Shown: in pieces, positions 10,076-22,100 of the stretch
Numbering within the stretch: the first letter of the stretch is position 1
Layout of the letters: every line of letters starts with the position of its first letter
Assembly (NCBI RefSeq): GCF_000003815.2
Contig: NC_049997.1
Span: 11,832,459 to 11,894,458, forward strand
Direction: 5' to 3'
Origin: Branchiostoma floridae
Taxonomy: Eukaryota; Chordata; Leptocardii; Amphioxiformes; Branchiostomatidae
DNA: 62,000 bases
Made by a program: the position numbers and the translations under genes
Notes under the pieces: generated by a model
What the model saw: the letters and a program-made list of their open reading frames with translations, nothing else
Told to the model about the DNA's origin: nothing
Database searches by the model: none

Positions 10076-13000
10076 TCCTTTCTCCCACCGCGCTGGCCGA
10101 TGACGTCATGGCCTCGTTCTGAGATTCTGATGTCACAGATCCGAAACTTCTAGCCAGCCATTTTGCTCGGTGAACCTCAGTCCTCTCAGCGGTAAATAAT
10201 CACCCATTCTGGAATTCAGTCCGTTGTTGTTGATTTTCAGAAATTCCCTCACGAGACCATTATCCGGTGGTGGGCGATGATCGTACCCGACTGTCAGTAT
10301 CAGTTTTGTTTTCTTCTGCAGGTGTTCTTTATCAATTTATCTCAGCCTCCCTTTTTGTCTTGCCACTTGAATATTAAATTTATATTCCTTACAGCCTTCG
10401 ATAAACCAACCCTATCTAATCAGACAGCTTCCTACATACATACACTTACATGTACCAAGAAGCGAGAGGAAGTCGAAGTTTAGATCTGTTCAGTCCTCCT
10501 CAACACAAGTCGCTGAACCCAAGAACGTCTGTACAGGTGACTTATTTACTACCTGTACCGTATTTATCGGCTTTCCGCGAGAAATAGAAAGTTTCCGTAT
10601 TTCCGTTGAATCAACCCCCACCCCCCTCATACACAGGAGACATTGAGCTAGTCGGAGCCAGAAGCTTCGCCTTAGCGGACAGACGAGGAACCTCCCCAAG
10701 TTAGTGCAAATTCAGTACCGAAACAATGCTAACGGTTTTGTATAGAATAAAGGTGAAGCTTGGAAGCGAATTGTAATACCATTTTTCTTGCCGTGATACT
10801 GTTATATAATCCGCAATTTTGTGACAAATGTTCGTCTGCACTTGTAGTCACAGGGAAACATTAACAATTGGGTCATTGATGCATTTGCTCCCGGCGGTGG
10901 ATTTGTTATCCTACCTGCTAAAATCGGACAAATTTCTTGGTGGAAAAGCATCTGGCCTCTCTTCCAACAAAGAAATTATGCATTCTATATGTTATCCCGG
11001 ACAGAAAAGGTGTCGCGGGGCTTATAGTCCTATTGACGAGCCCCGCGCGGGCGGATAAAGCCTTCCCGCCACGGCACGGCGTGGGCCAGCTGGACTCAAT
11101 TTACCGGGCCGCGCGCGGCTTGTCATGGTTGTCATTAGGGCTCGCGGCTTCCGTAAACTGGCTCTAAATGGTTGGAAATTAACTACTCTACCCCAAAAAG
11201 TCAATACTTTGGCAAATATATGCGAATTACATCTCAAAGTATACATTTTCCCAACTAAGTGTGGCCTACATCAAGGGAGAATGCCGACGGTATGTCCTCA
11301 CTCTTCAACTTGCCTAAAATAAACACCAGCGCGTTCGGTCGTGCCGTTTTCACCATGTTGTTGACAACAAATTCATCCACAATTTGGTTTTTATCTCCAG
11401 TGCGAACGTGTTGGTGAACTTTATCTACAATTTGTCAAAGTTATAGGATTTCTGAACATGCTCATGTCCCAAAAAATCCCGTAAAAACTCAAAAATTGAC
11501 TTTCCTAGCGGCAAATTTCTTCCTTCCAAAAATGGCGCCTTCCTTGATCAATTTTCAGTGGAAAACAACCAAATGCGCATGTCTGAGAAGGAAAGGGCTT
11601 TTAATTGGAGCCCCAGTTTGGCGGGAGGTTTGAATGAGCCAATTGGGACGCCATTTTCCCCTAATGTCGTAAAATCGCCAAACGCCTCATTTGCGGCTAT
11701 ATTTCTTTAACATAGGCTGTGTCCCTGTGGTAGTGAACTTGCACCCAAACTATGCGCCATCATTCAAGGACTCATGCAGACTACATGTACAAAAATTGGT
11801 GTTGTTGTTGTTGTTTTACTTTTTTAAGTCTATAAATTTGCCATACGTGGTCTCTCGGTGATGATTCGGGTGTTGATTACGTCTCCGATGATTTGCGCGA
11901 AAACAAAACAACAAAAAGAACATGTGATCCACCCCGACTCCGTCATTAGACTCATATATGGTTGTGTAACAAAACCCACTAATGGTCCCATTTCAACTTT
12001 TGGGATGACCATAGACCAAGAATGCAGGTATCATCAGAGAATTCTATTATTTTTTCTCGGGGCTTGACAGAAATTTCTTAAGGAGGAAGGCAGTCTCGCA
12101 TAAAGAAATCTTCATTACCGAACAAAGTAACATCCATACTTTTGACGTTTGATCTGTCGCGTTGTTTTATGTTCAAAATTTGACTTGACTTAGAGTACTT
12201 GATAAATGGAGCATCATACGAACAAAAGATGTATCCGTAGAGGATTAGCTAGTGTCAATCAGGCCACACTCAGGGTGTAAGATTGCAGAGAATTAAAGTT
12301 GAACTTAAATATATGTTGGTATCTTGGACTTAAAATTGTGTTCAAAAGCTGTTAATATCATCTGTGTAAAGTCACATTGATTTTGATTCCAGATTACGTA
12401 ATATTTAAGTAGGATTTGTGTTTACTCTAGACTTGCAAGAAGCTTGCAAAATCAACATCTGGTTTGTGTAAATCTTGCCAACGAACATCATCCTCAGACA
12501 AGAGTTACACCGGCGCCACCAAAACTACACGCGAAGTTTCTAGTAATACATTAGGAGTTCATATTTAAACTATCAAAACTATCACGATTTTTAGATTATG
12601 TATACGTATATTGGGCCAGTATCAGGGGTCTCGGGAGGATGGTTGTTTTCTACGTTTTCTTGGTTGGTATACAGCTGCGGTGGGGTATGAACAGTATCTC
12701 GCATCGGGACAACCACCGAACTTTTCAGTTGAAGAAGAAACGCTGCGAGGAGAGGTCGTGGCTTCGTAAGTACCTACTAGTATATCCCTTTGTTCCATGA
12801 CTTACTTTGATTTGCGTTTTTTTACCCTTGTGTTTGCCACATTGTGTATAATGAAGTTATGGTTACTCTTATCAACTATCCATACATGTATCTACTCAAT
12901 GGGATCATACAGCCTGACATCAATGAGGCTTCAGTTCGCCAGAAACCTACTCTTTTTTAAAGACATTTTAGCATTTTCTCCTCGTTTTCCTTTTATATAA

Positions 13001-13740
13001 TTACCTTCAGAAAGACATTTATGACATGTGTTTTTGAAGGGTTTGTATGTATTATCTTAATATATACACGCAAGCTAAGCGCCTGACTGGGGGTAAATAC
13101 CATTTCGTAGATGGATAAATAATGATAGAGTATTTTGCTCCATTGGAAGAAACAGCTATGTACAATGTTATTTCTTGCTCTGTTGACGATAATTTGTGGG
13201 TTGCCATGATTTCCCACTTAGTCTGACAGCGGGCCGGGACTGACCCTAGCTGCGGGTGGCTGAGGAGAGACCGCGTTTGGTCGAGGTCAAAACACACAGA
13301 AAAAAATCTATCTGGTGTTTGTGATTTAGCAGCATAACTAATAAGAGTGACGGGTGGAATTTCATTCAATTCGGCACAGTATATTTTAGGTCGTGTCTTC
13401 GAAGACATTATTAGATTTTGGCTCCCCCTTGCGGCTTTCCATGGTACTGAAGAAGAACTTCCGATTTCAATATCTCGTGTACTTGACAAGGTGTGCTCAC
13501 TTTTTATCGATACTACCGCACAGTAAAGAACAAGCCTTATTGGCTTTCACGCTTATGTGTTCACAAATGTTATGCAAATGACGGTAATGATGCAGCAAGA
13601 AGGTGAATAGGTCAAGATTTCGGTCGCACTCATTTGTACCGCGAATAAGTAACTGTGTTGTGCGGTCTAAGGGTGATGTGGACGGCGATTGGCTACGTCA
13701 GTGTACATACCGGATACTACTGCATCAATATTACTAAACA
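10076..13740. other. Intergenic region, no recognised gene
   Basis: No exon with recognisable domain content is visible. There is a GC-richer patch near 11020-11160 (CGCGGGGC and CCGCGCGCGG motifs). A stretch at 11610-11700 holds a GGCGGGAGG box and a CCAATTGGG box, which could belong to a promoter. The longest open frame, 13489..13052 on the minus strand (145 codons), matches no family I know. Confidence 0.4.
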
Positions 13741-13767
13741 TCAAACAATACTACGTGCTGATGACTG

Positions 13768-13803
13768 AGTGATTGGTCAAAGTAAATTAATTGACCAATC
13801 ACT
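13768..13803. repeat. Inverted repeat carrying paired CCAAT boxes
   Basis: The arm AGTGATTGGTCAA (13768-13780) is repeated exactly inverted as TTGACCAATCACT (13791-13803) around a 10-base AT spacer. Each arm holds a CCAAT core. It lies about 270 bases beyond the candidate polyadenylation signal of the MPPED gene. It could be a regulatory palindrome or the remnant of a short inverted-repeat element. Confidence 0.7.
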
Positions 13804-14070
13804 GAACAGCTACTATAACACGCCAGTCAATCTGCGGCATTTATTTCATTGACTGCTAGGAGTCGCTCTTGAAAAATCAATGTAAAATCGTATTGGCAAT
13901 ATTCTTTTTGTGTCGTTCTCTTTTATTTCACTTAGTGGCGCTCATGACACGCAGGGATAATGCGCCGATTGCGGAGTTGTTTCCGTTGAGCGGAAAGAAG
14001 TGAATACTGCTCTAAAGGTAACTTAATTGACACGAGCACAAAGGTACAGACATCTTTTCCATTTCCGTTA

Positions 14071-14076
14071 TTTATT
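14071..14076 (-). terminator. Candidate polyadenylation signal (AATAAA) of the MPPED-like gene
   Basis: An exact AATAAA on the minus strand about 1.9 kb past the stop codon, at the left edge of the AT-rich block. Chosen by position only; competing signals exist nearer the stop. Confidence 0.35.
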
Positions 14077-15995
14077 CACTGTGCTTCACAATAAAAACTA
14101 AAAAAAAATTAGACACCATACTTCTGACTTTTCATTGAAATACATCTTCCAAATACACAAACACCAGTTCAGCTTCAAACATGGGTTCCATATTGTTATC
14201 AAGATACCTGTAGGCTTGAAGCACTTCTTCTATGATACATGACATACTATAGTTCAAAACTGATATCCTATTTATTTTCCTTCACTTTATATTTACAATT
14301 TGTCTTCCAGTGCACTTCTGTTATGGGATAATGTTAATCATCACAAAAAAGTAGTTTATCTTACATTGTTTATCATTTGTAATGGTGTTTAAATCATATT
14401 CTTTTTCTTTGTTGCGTTCATTTGATATTTTGCCTCACATTATGATTATAACGTTACATACCCATGTAACAAAACTATACACACACAAAAGGTATGATGT
14501 AACAAAACTCAAAACAAACTTTTTATCTTAGGTTTTCTTACACAAAATTCAAAGTCATAAATTCATGGATACAGCATGGATACAAAATGTGTCTTTTTCC
14601 ATGCAACATTACTTAAGAATTTGTCAAAAACATAATAAAATCCAAAATACATCTTCACTATGATAAAACAATCATGATAGAATAATTCTGTCTAAAACAA
14701 TAGAATACAGATCATTCAATCGATTTTCAATACTACATACATGTACTTGTCAATTTTTGAACCCAAAGATACGTCTAAATATCTCAGTTGATTATGTAGA
14801 AAGAAGTGCATTAAATACAATCTCTCAACAGGACAAAAACTTATTGCATGAATATTGATGACCCTCTATTGATGTCGTGTTTAATTTAACTCCTACAATT
14901 TCTTGTTTTCAAACCAATCCTTTTTTTAATCTCTTCTGTGAAATGTAAAGTCTTGAATATTGGCTGATCAAAGCAGTTGACCAACATTAATTTGTGGCTC
15001 ATTTTAACCTATAGAAGTTCTGTGATGTTCACACAATTCACACATTATTTTCAGTTTCCAGATTAAAATGAAAATCTCTGATTTGCATATTTCCTTATGT
15101 GTAGATGCTCTTGCATTCTATATTTTTTTGTTTTGTCTTCTTTGTGAAATTTTGTTGCTATTTTCACAATAGCCCTCAAAAATACCCCTTGGTGTATTCC
15201 CTGTAAGTTGGAATTGAATTCTTGCATATCCTGTGCAATAAATGCAGCATTAAAGATGAAATCAAGTCATAAAGATAACTTCAAATTGCAGGAAGTCAAA
15301 CAATGTTGTGACACAATGATTTAAGTATCAGTACTGTTTTTCCAATCTATCCTTTTTGTAGTGATACATAACATCAATAAATAAAGGAAAGGTCATTCAT
15401 ATTCTCTTACATTAATCATGATCAAAGTTATATAAACAGTAATTGAAATTATCAACATTTTGATCACAATTTCAAGCAATGTCATCTACAAATCAGCTGC
15501 ACGCCTGAATGTTTAGAGAAGTTGATTACACATTTTCCTTTCAGATCTGATGAAGGAGAGTAAATCATTTTGATACCTTAAGTCAGTCTCAATAGAAGCA
15601 ATGGGGGGAAGACAACACATTTCTAATAAGCCTGTAATATCATCAGCCCTAGCCATAGTGAGTCATGATCATGCACCTAAATCTTTTATTATGACAAAAG
15701 ATAATCATTGATAATATCAATTTTTTGTAGGCAAGCTTTAAAGTCTGTTTGATACAGTTGTTACACATCTCATTTCGGAAAACCCTCAATGGTAAAAATT
15801 TGATATGTTATCTGCATCACACAAAATAATATCACCATTTTACAAGTAAACCTTCCTTAAGTTTTCACTACATTCCATGGGTTACACTTTTCACACAATC
15901 AATATTTTCAAAATTGGGAGAAAAAGAGAAAAATTGCAGATAAAATTTTCCCACTTGCACAGTGAGATTTGGCTGTTTTTTTTTTTTTCTTTTCT
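14071..15995 (-). other. Probable 3' UTR of the MPPED-like gene
   Basis: Directly below the stop codon (15996) lies about 1.9 kb of uniformly AT-rich DNA without repeats or exons. It ends near an AATAAA on the minus strand at 14076..14071; another AATAAA-like site lies near 14270. Sequence character changes left of 14050. A long 3' UTR fits, but the true cleavage site cannot be chosen without transcripts. Confidence 0.5.
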
Positions 15996-16147
15996 TTAAT
16001 CCAGGTCGAGTTCTTTTGCGAGCTGTTTCATGGCTTCTTCGGGTGTCGGAAGATCAAATACGATTGGTGGGTTGACAGGCTGGTAACGTACTGTACAGAC
16101 TGAAGCGTTGACGTATGTCGTGGTTCCATCTGTTGTTATGCCATAAC
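15996..16147 (-). CDS. MPPED-like exon 5 (terminal)
   Basis: The acceptor CCACCTTCAG precedes 16147. The exon completes G260 and encodes residues 261-309 and a TAA stop at 15998..15996. YGITTDGTTTYVNASVC and QPVNPPIVFDLP are the family's closing beta-strand blocks. The last 17 residues are a polar tail rich in Glu, Lys and Leu, of no known function. Confidence 0.95.
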
Positions 16148-19100
16148 CTGAAGGTGGAGCAAAAAAATACTGCAGTTATAACTAGAGTCAATAGGTGGCA
16201 CTGCTGACTTGGCAATACACTTGTATATGAATGAAATGAGGAAAACATTCAGCCGACATGAATTAATTTTTTTGGTTCTCAGGCATGATAAAGGAAAAAT
16301 GTAGCAAAAGGACATTGTGAAAACACCGGGCTGGGATAATATCATGAATCTGACTATCTCTGAAATGTATGACAACTCCTGTGTTTGTTTGTAGTAAGTG
16401 TTCCCTGTGTCCTGAATGTACCACTGTACAGACTTCAGGTGCACTCTCACTGCACTTGCGTGATGCTTGCATCACTGCGGAATTCGATAGATACTCAAGA
16501 AATTTCAAAGATAAAGAACAAGTTTTCTTACTTTTTTGGTGTATTTTGTTGTCTTCTAAGTCATACTTTTACGTATTATGCAATGTCTGAATTATAAAAT
16601 TTGGAGAAAATAACAAAATAGTGACGCAGTGAACTGACACAAGCTTGACCCAAGTCAGTCTTACATGTATGTTTCATGTTGATATTCTATACTTTATCTT
16701 TATCTATAAAAATCTGAAAACAGACAAATTATGTTTTACAATGGCTTAGGCCACTCCAATTTAATTTGTTGGTTCTCGGATTTCCCGACCCATTTTTTTC
16801 CGATTTGGAAAAAAAAATGGGTCCCAAGAAACGTAATATAGATTTCGCTATAATTGCAGACCTTTAAAAAACCCCATTCCAGGGGCGCATACTGCTGATA
16901 AACCAATCTGACCGCTTATTTGCAGTCACATGATCAGAACAGTGGTATAAAATCAAAGGAAGAGATTCATTGGATAAATCATGCCATGAAAAGCTGAAAA
17001 CTTCATTACTTCCCATGTTTTTTTGTGTTATACAATTTCACCACAGACTTTTTACAAATTTTTTTTCTTTTTTTTTTTCGACCGACCGCCCCAATATTTT
17101 TCTGAAAAAATTCGAGAACCAAGAAATTGGTGTGGCCTTAACACTAATGTCTACTTATGAAAACACTGCCCACCTTCATGTATGTGGCCAAAGATGTGGT
17201 ACTTTGGTTTGACTCTTTTCTGAATGGTGTTGAGCAGATCGACACAGCCGACGTGCTGACCTGTGATAGTGACATCACCGTGACCTGGAGGGAAAGACAA
17301 CAAGCTGGAATAACTTTCAACGCAAGTAGAAATGGCAGACTTCACCCCTTACCCACTTTTTTTACCAAACACCACTGAGGATGTATGGTAATGCTACATT
17401 GTGTATACCTCATGTATTAAGAATTACAAAAATGTACACAGCAGGGCTCTAGCCAACGTCCGTTTTTCCATCATTTGACGGAAATTTGCTGCGTCTGACA
17501 GAAAATTTTTAAAACCAATCCGTCAACCTTGACGGACAAAAATCCTTGGTGGAAGCTACAGACGGCTTGGGGACGCCGTCCACGGCTGTAAAAGCCACAC
17601 ACTGTTTGTTTTGCTATTGTTATGATTGTTGACAATGTGTGTCGGCGCCCTTTCGCATACGATAATCTCATTAAAAATCCGTTTTTCAAGGTCTAAGTTC
17701 AGTCTCTCTAACTCCTGGAATAGTGTTTTTGCGACAATGGGAATTGGCTGACGGAAAAAAATTTCGAGCTGGCTAGAGCCCTGGTATATACCATATATCA
17801 TTAGGCTCGCCCTATAGCATTGTGTACAAATAAAAAAAATGCTTGTTTGAAAGCTTATATTTAACCTAGTGCTAACCTAAGATTTGATTGGCTACAGGCA
17901 GAAGATGAAGAAAGAAAGAAAACACAAGCAAAACAATATGATTTTTCTGTACCCAGGAAAAGCGTGATAAACAACTATTTTGTATTCAGCACCAAGGACT
18001 GAGTCAATGCAAAACCAGATGCACAAGTGGTTCAATTGCAAATCCCAGTCTGAGCACCAAGGAGCACTTAGGTGCTTGAAAAAAGCTTTTCCTAAACAAG
18101 ATACTCCTCCATGAATGCCTCCCTCCACAATACTAGCAGCCAAATGTTAGAACACTGCATAAAAAGTCTGTGTATTCCCATTGGTGCAAGTCATACGGGT
18201 ATGAACAATTACGCAGGTGGGAAAGTCTAGGTCAGAGCAAGATCAAAACACCCAATCTGTTTTGACAGAAATTACATACAGGTGGTGGGGAGTCTTCAAA
18301 AGCAATAAATCATAGGACTTCTCCAGCCTTGCACATATCGGTATTGACGTCTTTCACCCTTTAGGGGGCCAATTCTAACAGAAGCTAACAATCTTTTTAC
18401 AAACATGCTAGTAACTTCAGGAACACCATTAAAGCTGTTAGCAACTAACATGTTTTATAGTTACTAGAATAACAAACATGTGTACGGTCAAAGCGCGTTT
18501 TGCCCAGATAAATACAACTATAAAAGTGGAAATATTCAGAGTGGCTTTATGTTACGGTTTTTGTGGTGACATCTTCAGCGTGAACTTAACACAACTGCAA
18601 AAATTCCTCAATACACAGTTATATATTTAAAAAAGGGTAGTTTCAACTGCAAACATACACTGGACAAAATGGATACGGATGCGGGCATATACCGCGGTAT
18701 TCGTTAGGTGCGGATGCGGAAGAATACGAACAAATACGAACGAATCACAGATTCTAATAGGATACGACAAAACACTGAACAGATACGATACTGTATCCGC
18801 TAGGACGAAAAATACGAAGAGATACTATGTCGTATACAGTTGGATCCCTTACTGTTAACAAATACGAAAATGTCATTTGCTCGAATCCTTCAATTTGGAA
18901 ATCTACAATGTTCAATCTGGTCTTGAGTTTCCTTTTGCGTCATAAAAACATTTTACCCATCGGCGGGCCCACTCTTCGATAAAAGTACGTTCTGAAAATA
19001 CACAAATACTAGAAGATCCCTATTCCGTATATCTATGGATCCGCTGGCCCATTTCACGGCAAAAAGGCATCAAGGATAATCTGCAGATCCTAACGAATCT

Positions 19101-22100
19101 CTTTTCTGTATTTTCTATGGTTCAGATGGCCCACTTCGCGACAGAAATGTCCAGGGTCAATCTATGGATCCTAGCAAATCCTTTTCCCGTATTTTCTACG
19201 AATACGTTGCCCCACCTCACGGCAGATGGATCCTAGCAAATCCTTTTCCGTATTTTCTATGGATTCGTTGCCCACCTCACAGCAGACGGATCATAGGAAA
19301 TACCCTTTCCGTATTTTCTATGGATTCGTTGCCCCACCTCACGGCAGACGGATCCTAGGAAATACCATTTCGTATTTTCTATGGATTTGTTACCCCCACC
19401 TCTCATTTTTCACAAAAAGTGCAGGTTTCGCGAAAAGAAGTCCGATTTCCGATCAGACATACACATTGTTTGTCGAAAAATAGTAATTTGCTCTCTTGAG
19501 CCAAAAAGAGCATTTTTCACAAAAAATACAGGTTTCGCGAAACAATGTCCGATTTCCTCGGAACCAACTTTATTGCATGCAGAAAAATTCCTCGACATCA
19601 GACATACACCTTGTTTGTCGAAAAATGGTAATTTGCTCCACCGAGCCAAAAAATGCAAAAAGAGCATTTTTCACAAAAAATTCAGGTTTCGCGAAACAAT
19701 GTCCGATTTCCTCGGAACCAACTTTATTGGATGCGGAATGGTTCCTCTACATCAGGCATATACCTTGTTTGTCGAAAAATGGTAATTTGCTCTCCTGAGC
19801 CAAAAAGAGCATTTTTCACAAAAAATGCAGGTTTCGTGAAACGATGTCCGATTTTGTCGGAACCCACTTCATTGCATGCGGAACGATTCCTCAACATCAG
19901 ACATACACATTTTTTGTCGAAAAATGGTAATTTGCTCTACTGAGCCAAAAAGAGCATTTTTCTCAAAAAATTCAGGTTTCGCGAAACAATGTCCGATTTC
20001 CTCGAAACCAACTTTATTGCATGCGGAACGATTCCTCGACACCAGACATACATATTTTTTGCCGAAAAATGGTAATTTGCTCTCCTGAGCCAAAAAGAGC
20101 ATTTTTCACAAAAAGTACAGGTTTCGCGAAACGATGTATGATTTTCTCCGTACCAACTTTATTGCATGCGGAACGATTCCTCGACACCAGACATACATAT
20201 TTTTTGCCGAAAAATGGTAATTTGCTCTCCTGAGCCAAAAAGAGCATTTTTCACAAAAAATACAGGGTTCGCGAAACAATGTCCAATTTCCTCGAAACCA
20301 ACTTAATTGCATGCGGAATGGTTCCTCGACATCAGACATACACATTTTTTGTCGAAAAATGGTAATTGCTCTGCTAGCCAAAAAGAGCATTTTTCACAAA
20401 AAATTCAGGTTTCGCGAAACAATGTCCGATTTCCTCGAAACCAACTTTATTGCATGCGGAATGGTTCCTCGACATCAGACATACACATTTTTTGTCGACA
20501 AATGGTAATTTCCTCTGCTGAGCCAAAAAGAGCATTTTTCACAAAAAATTCAGGTTTCGCGAAACAATGTCCGATTTCCTCGAAACCAACTTTATTGCAT
20601 GCGGAATGGTTCCTCGACATCAGACATACACATTTTTTGTCGACAAATGGTAATTTCCTCTGCTGAGGCCACACCAATTTAATTTCTTGGTTCANNNNNN
20701 NNNNNNNNNNNNNNNNNNNNNNNNNNNNNNNNNNNNNNNNNNNNNNNNNNNNNNNNNNNNNNNNNNNNNNNNNNNNNNNNNNNNNNNNNNNNNNNNNNNN
20801 NNNNNNNNNNNNNNNNNNNNNNNNNNNNNNNNNNNNNNNNNNNNNNNNNNNNNNNNNNNNNNNNNNNNNNNNNNNNNNNNNNNNNNNNNNNNNNNNNNNN
20901 NNNNNNNNNNNNNNNNNNNNNNNNNNNNNNNNNNNGGAACAATGTCCGATTTGCTCGAAACCAACTTTATTGCGGAATGGTTCCTCGACATCAGACATAC
21001 ACATTTTTTGTCGACAAATGGTAATTTCCTCTGCTGAGCCAAAAAGAGCATTTTTCACAAAAAATTCAGGTTTCGCGAAACAATGTCCGATTTCCTCGAA
21101 ACCAACTTTATTGCATGCGGAATGGTTCCTCGACATCAGACATACACATTTTTTGTCGACAAATGGTAGTTTCCTCTGCTGAGCCAAAAAGAGCATTTTT
21201 CACAAAAAATTCAGGTTTCGCGAAACAATGTCAGATTTCCTCGAAACCAACTTTATTGCATGCGGAATTGTTCCTCGACATCAGACATACACATTTTTTG
21301 TCGACAAATGGTAATTTCCTCTGCTGAGCCAAAAAGAGCATTTTTCACAAAAAATTCAGGTTTCGCGAAACAATGTCCGATTTCCTCGAAACCAACTTTA
21401 TTGCATGCGGAATGGTTCCTCGACATCAGACATACACATTTTTTGTCGACAAATGGTAATTTCCTCTGCTGAGCCAAAAAGAGCATTTTTCACAAAAAAT
21501 TCAGGTTTCGCGAAACAATGTCCGATTTCCTCGAAACCAACTCTATTGCATGCGGAACGGTTCCTCGACATCAGACATACACCTTGTTTGTTAAAAACTA
21601 TTAATTTGCTCTCCTGACCCAAAAAGAGCATTTCCATGTTCGTTGACAGCCAGGGATCCATGTATATACGACAGCGTATTCCTTGTGTGTTATAATTCCA
21701 GCAGATACAGTGTCGCATCTGTTCGGTACTTTGGCGTATCCTTAAGAATCTGGGATTCGTTTCGTATTTGTTCGGAATCTTCCGCATCCACATTTGACAG
21801 ATTTGACGGATACCTTGGTATCTGCCGGGATCCGTACCCATCCGTACGCTGTAGAAAGGCTATAAATGGCTAAATGAAATATAACAAAATACACAGGATT
21901 CGAGTGTTTAATTGTATTAAAGCTACAAGTGACAAGTAGAATCTTTAGAAAGGCGTCCTAACAGAAATTCTGCCTGCGCCTATCGAACGGTTTAATACAC
22001 TTCTCCCGGCCATTCAGCGACGGTCGATCTGGTAAAATAATAGTAACTTGTTGCTTGTTTCATGTGTTTTGTTCGGGTCAAATGCGTGTCACAGCCACTG

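Larger units (their letters stand above)
19400..21625 (+). repeat. 145-bp satellite array, about 14-15 units, with an internal gap
   Basis: The landmark GAGCATTTTT recurs at about 19508, 19663, 19807, 19952, 20097, 20242, 20386, 20531, then after the gap at 21047, 21192, 21337 and 21482, a period of 145 bases. Each unit carries CAGGTTTCGCGAAACAATG, an 8-base palindrome TTTCGCGAAA and GACATCAGACATACAC. Left-hand units are diverged; right-hand units are nearly identical. The many 70-residue frames on both strands arise from this repeat and are not genes. Confidence 0.95.
18672..21847. mobile_element. Foldback-like element enclosing a minisatellite and a 145-bp satellite
   Basis: The segment at 18672-18870 and the reverse complement of 21637-21847 match for about 200 bases, including GGATGCGGAAGA, GAACAAATACGAA, CAGATTCT, GGATACG, GAACAGAT and TGTCGTATA in the same order. 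These long, imperfect terminal inverted repeats bracket a 62-bp minisatellite and about 15 units of a 145-bp satellite. No transposase is visible. The layout resembles foldback (FB-type) or satellite-carrying non-autonomous DNA elements. The outermost shared bases are TACGGATG; no clear target duplication was found. Confidence 0.68.

Noticed and set aside
13052-13489. 145-codon minus-strand frame
   Set aside because: No recognisable domain, no supporting splice or conservation evidence; length is possible by chance.
19400-21625. Many 70-150 residue open frames on both strands
   Set aside because: They repeat every 145 bases in every frame because they are translations of a satellite; some run through N.
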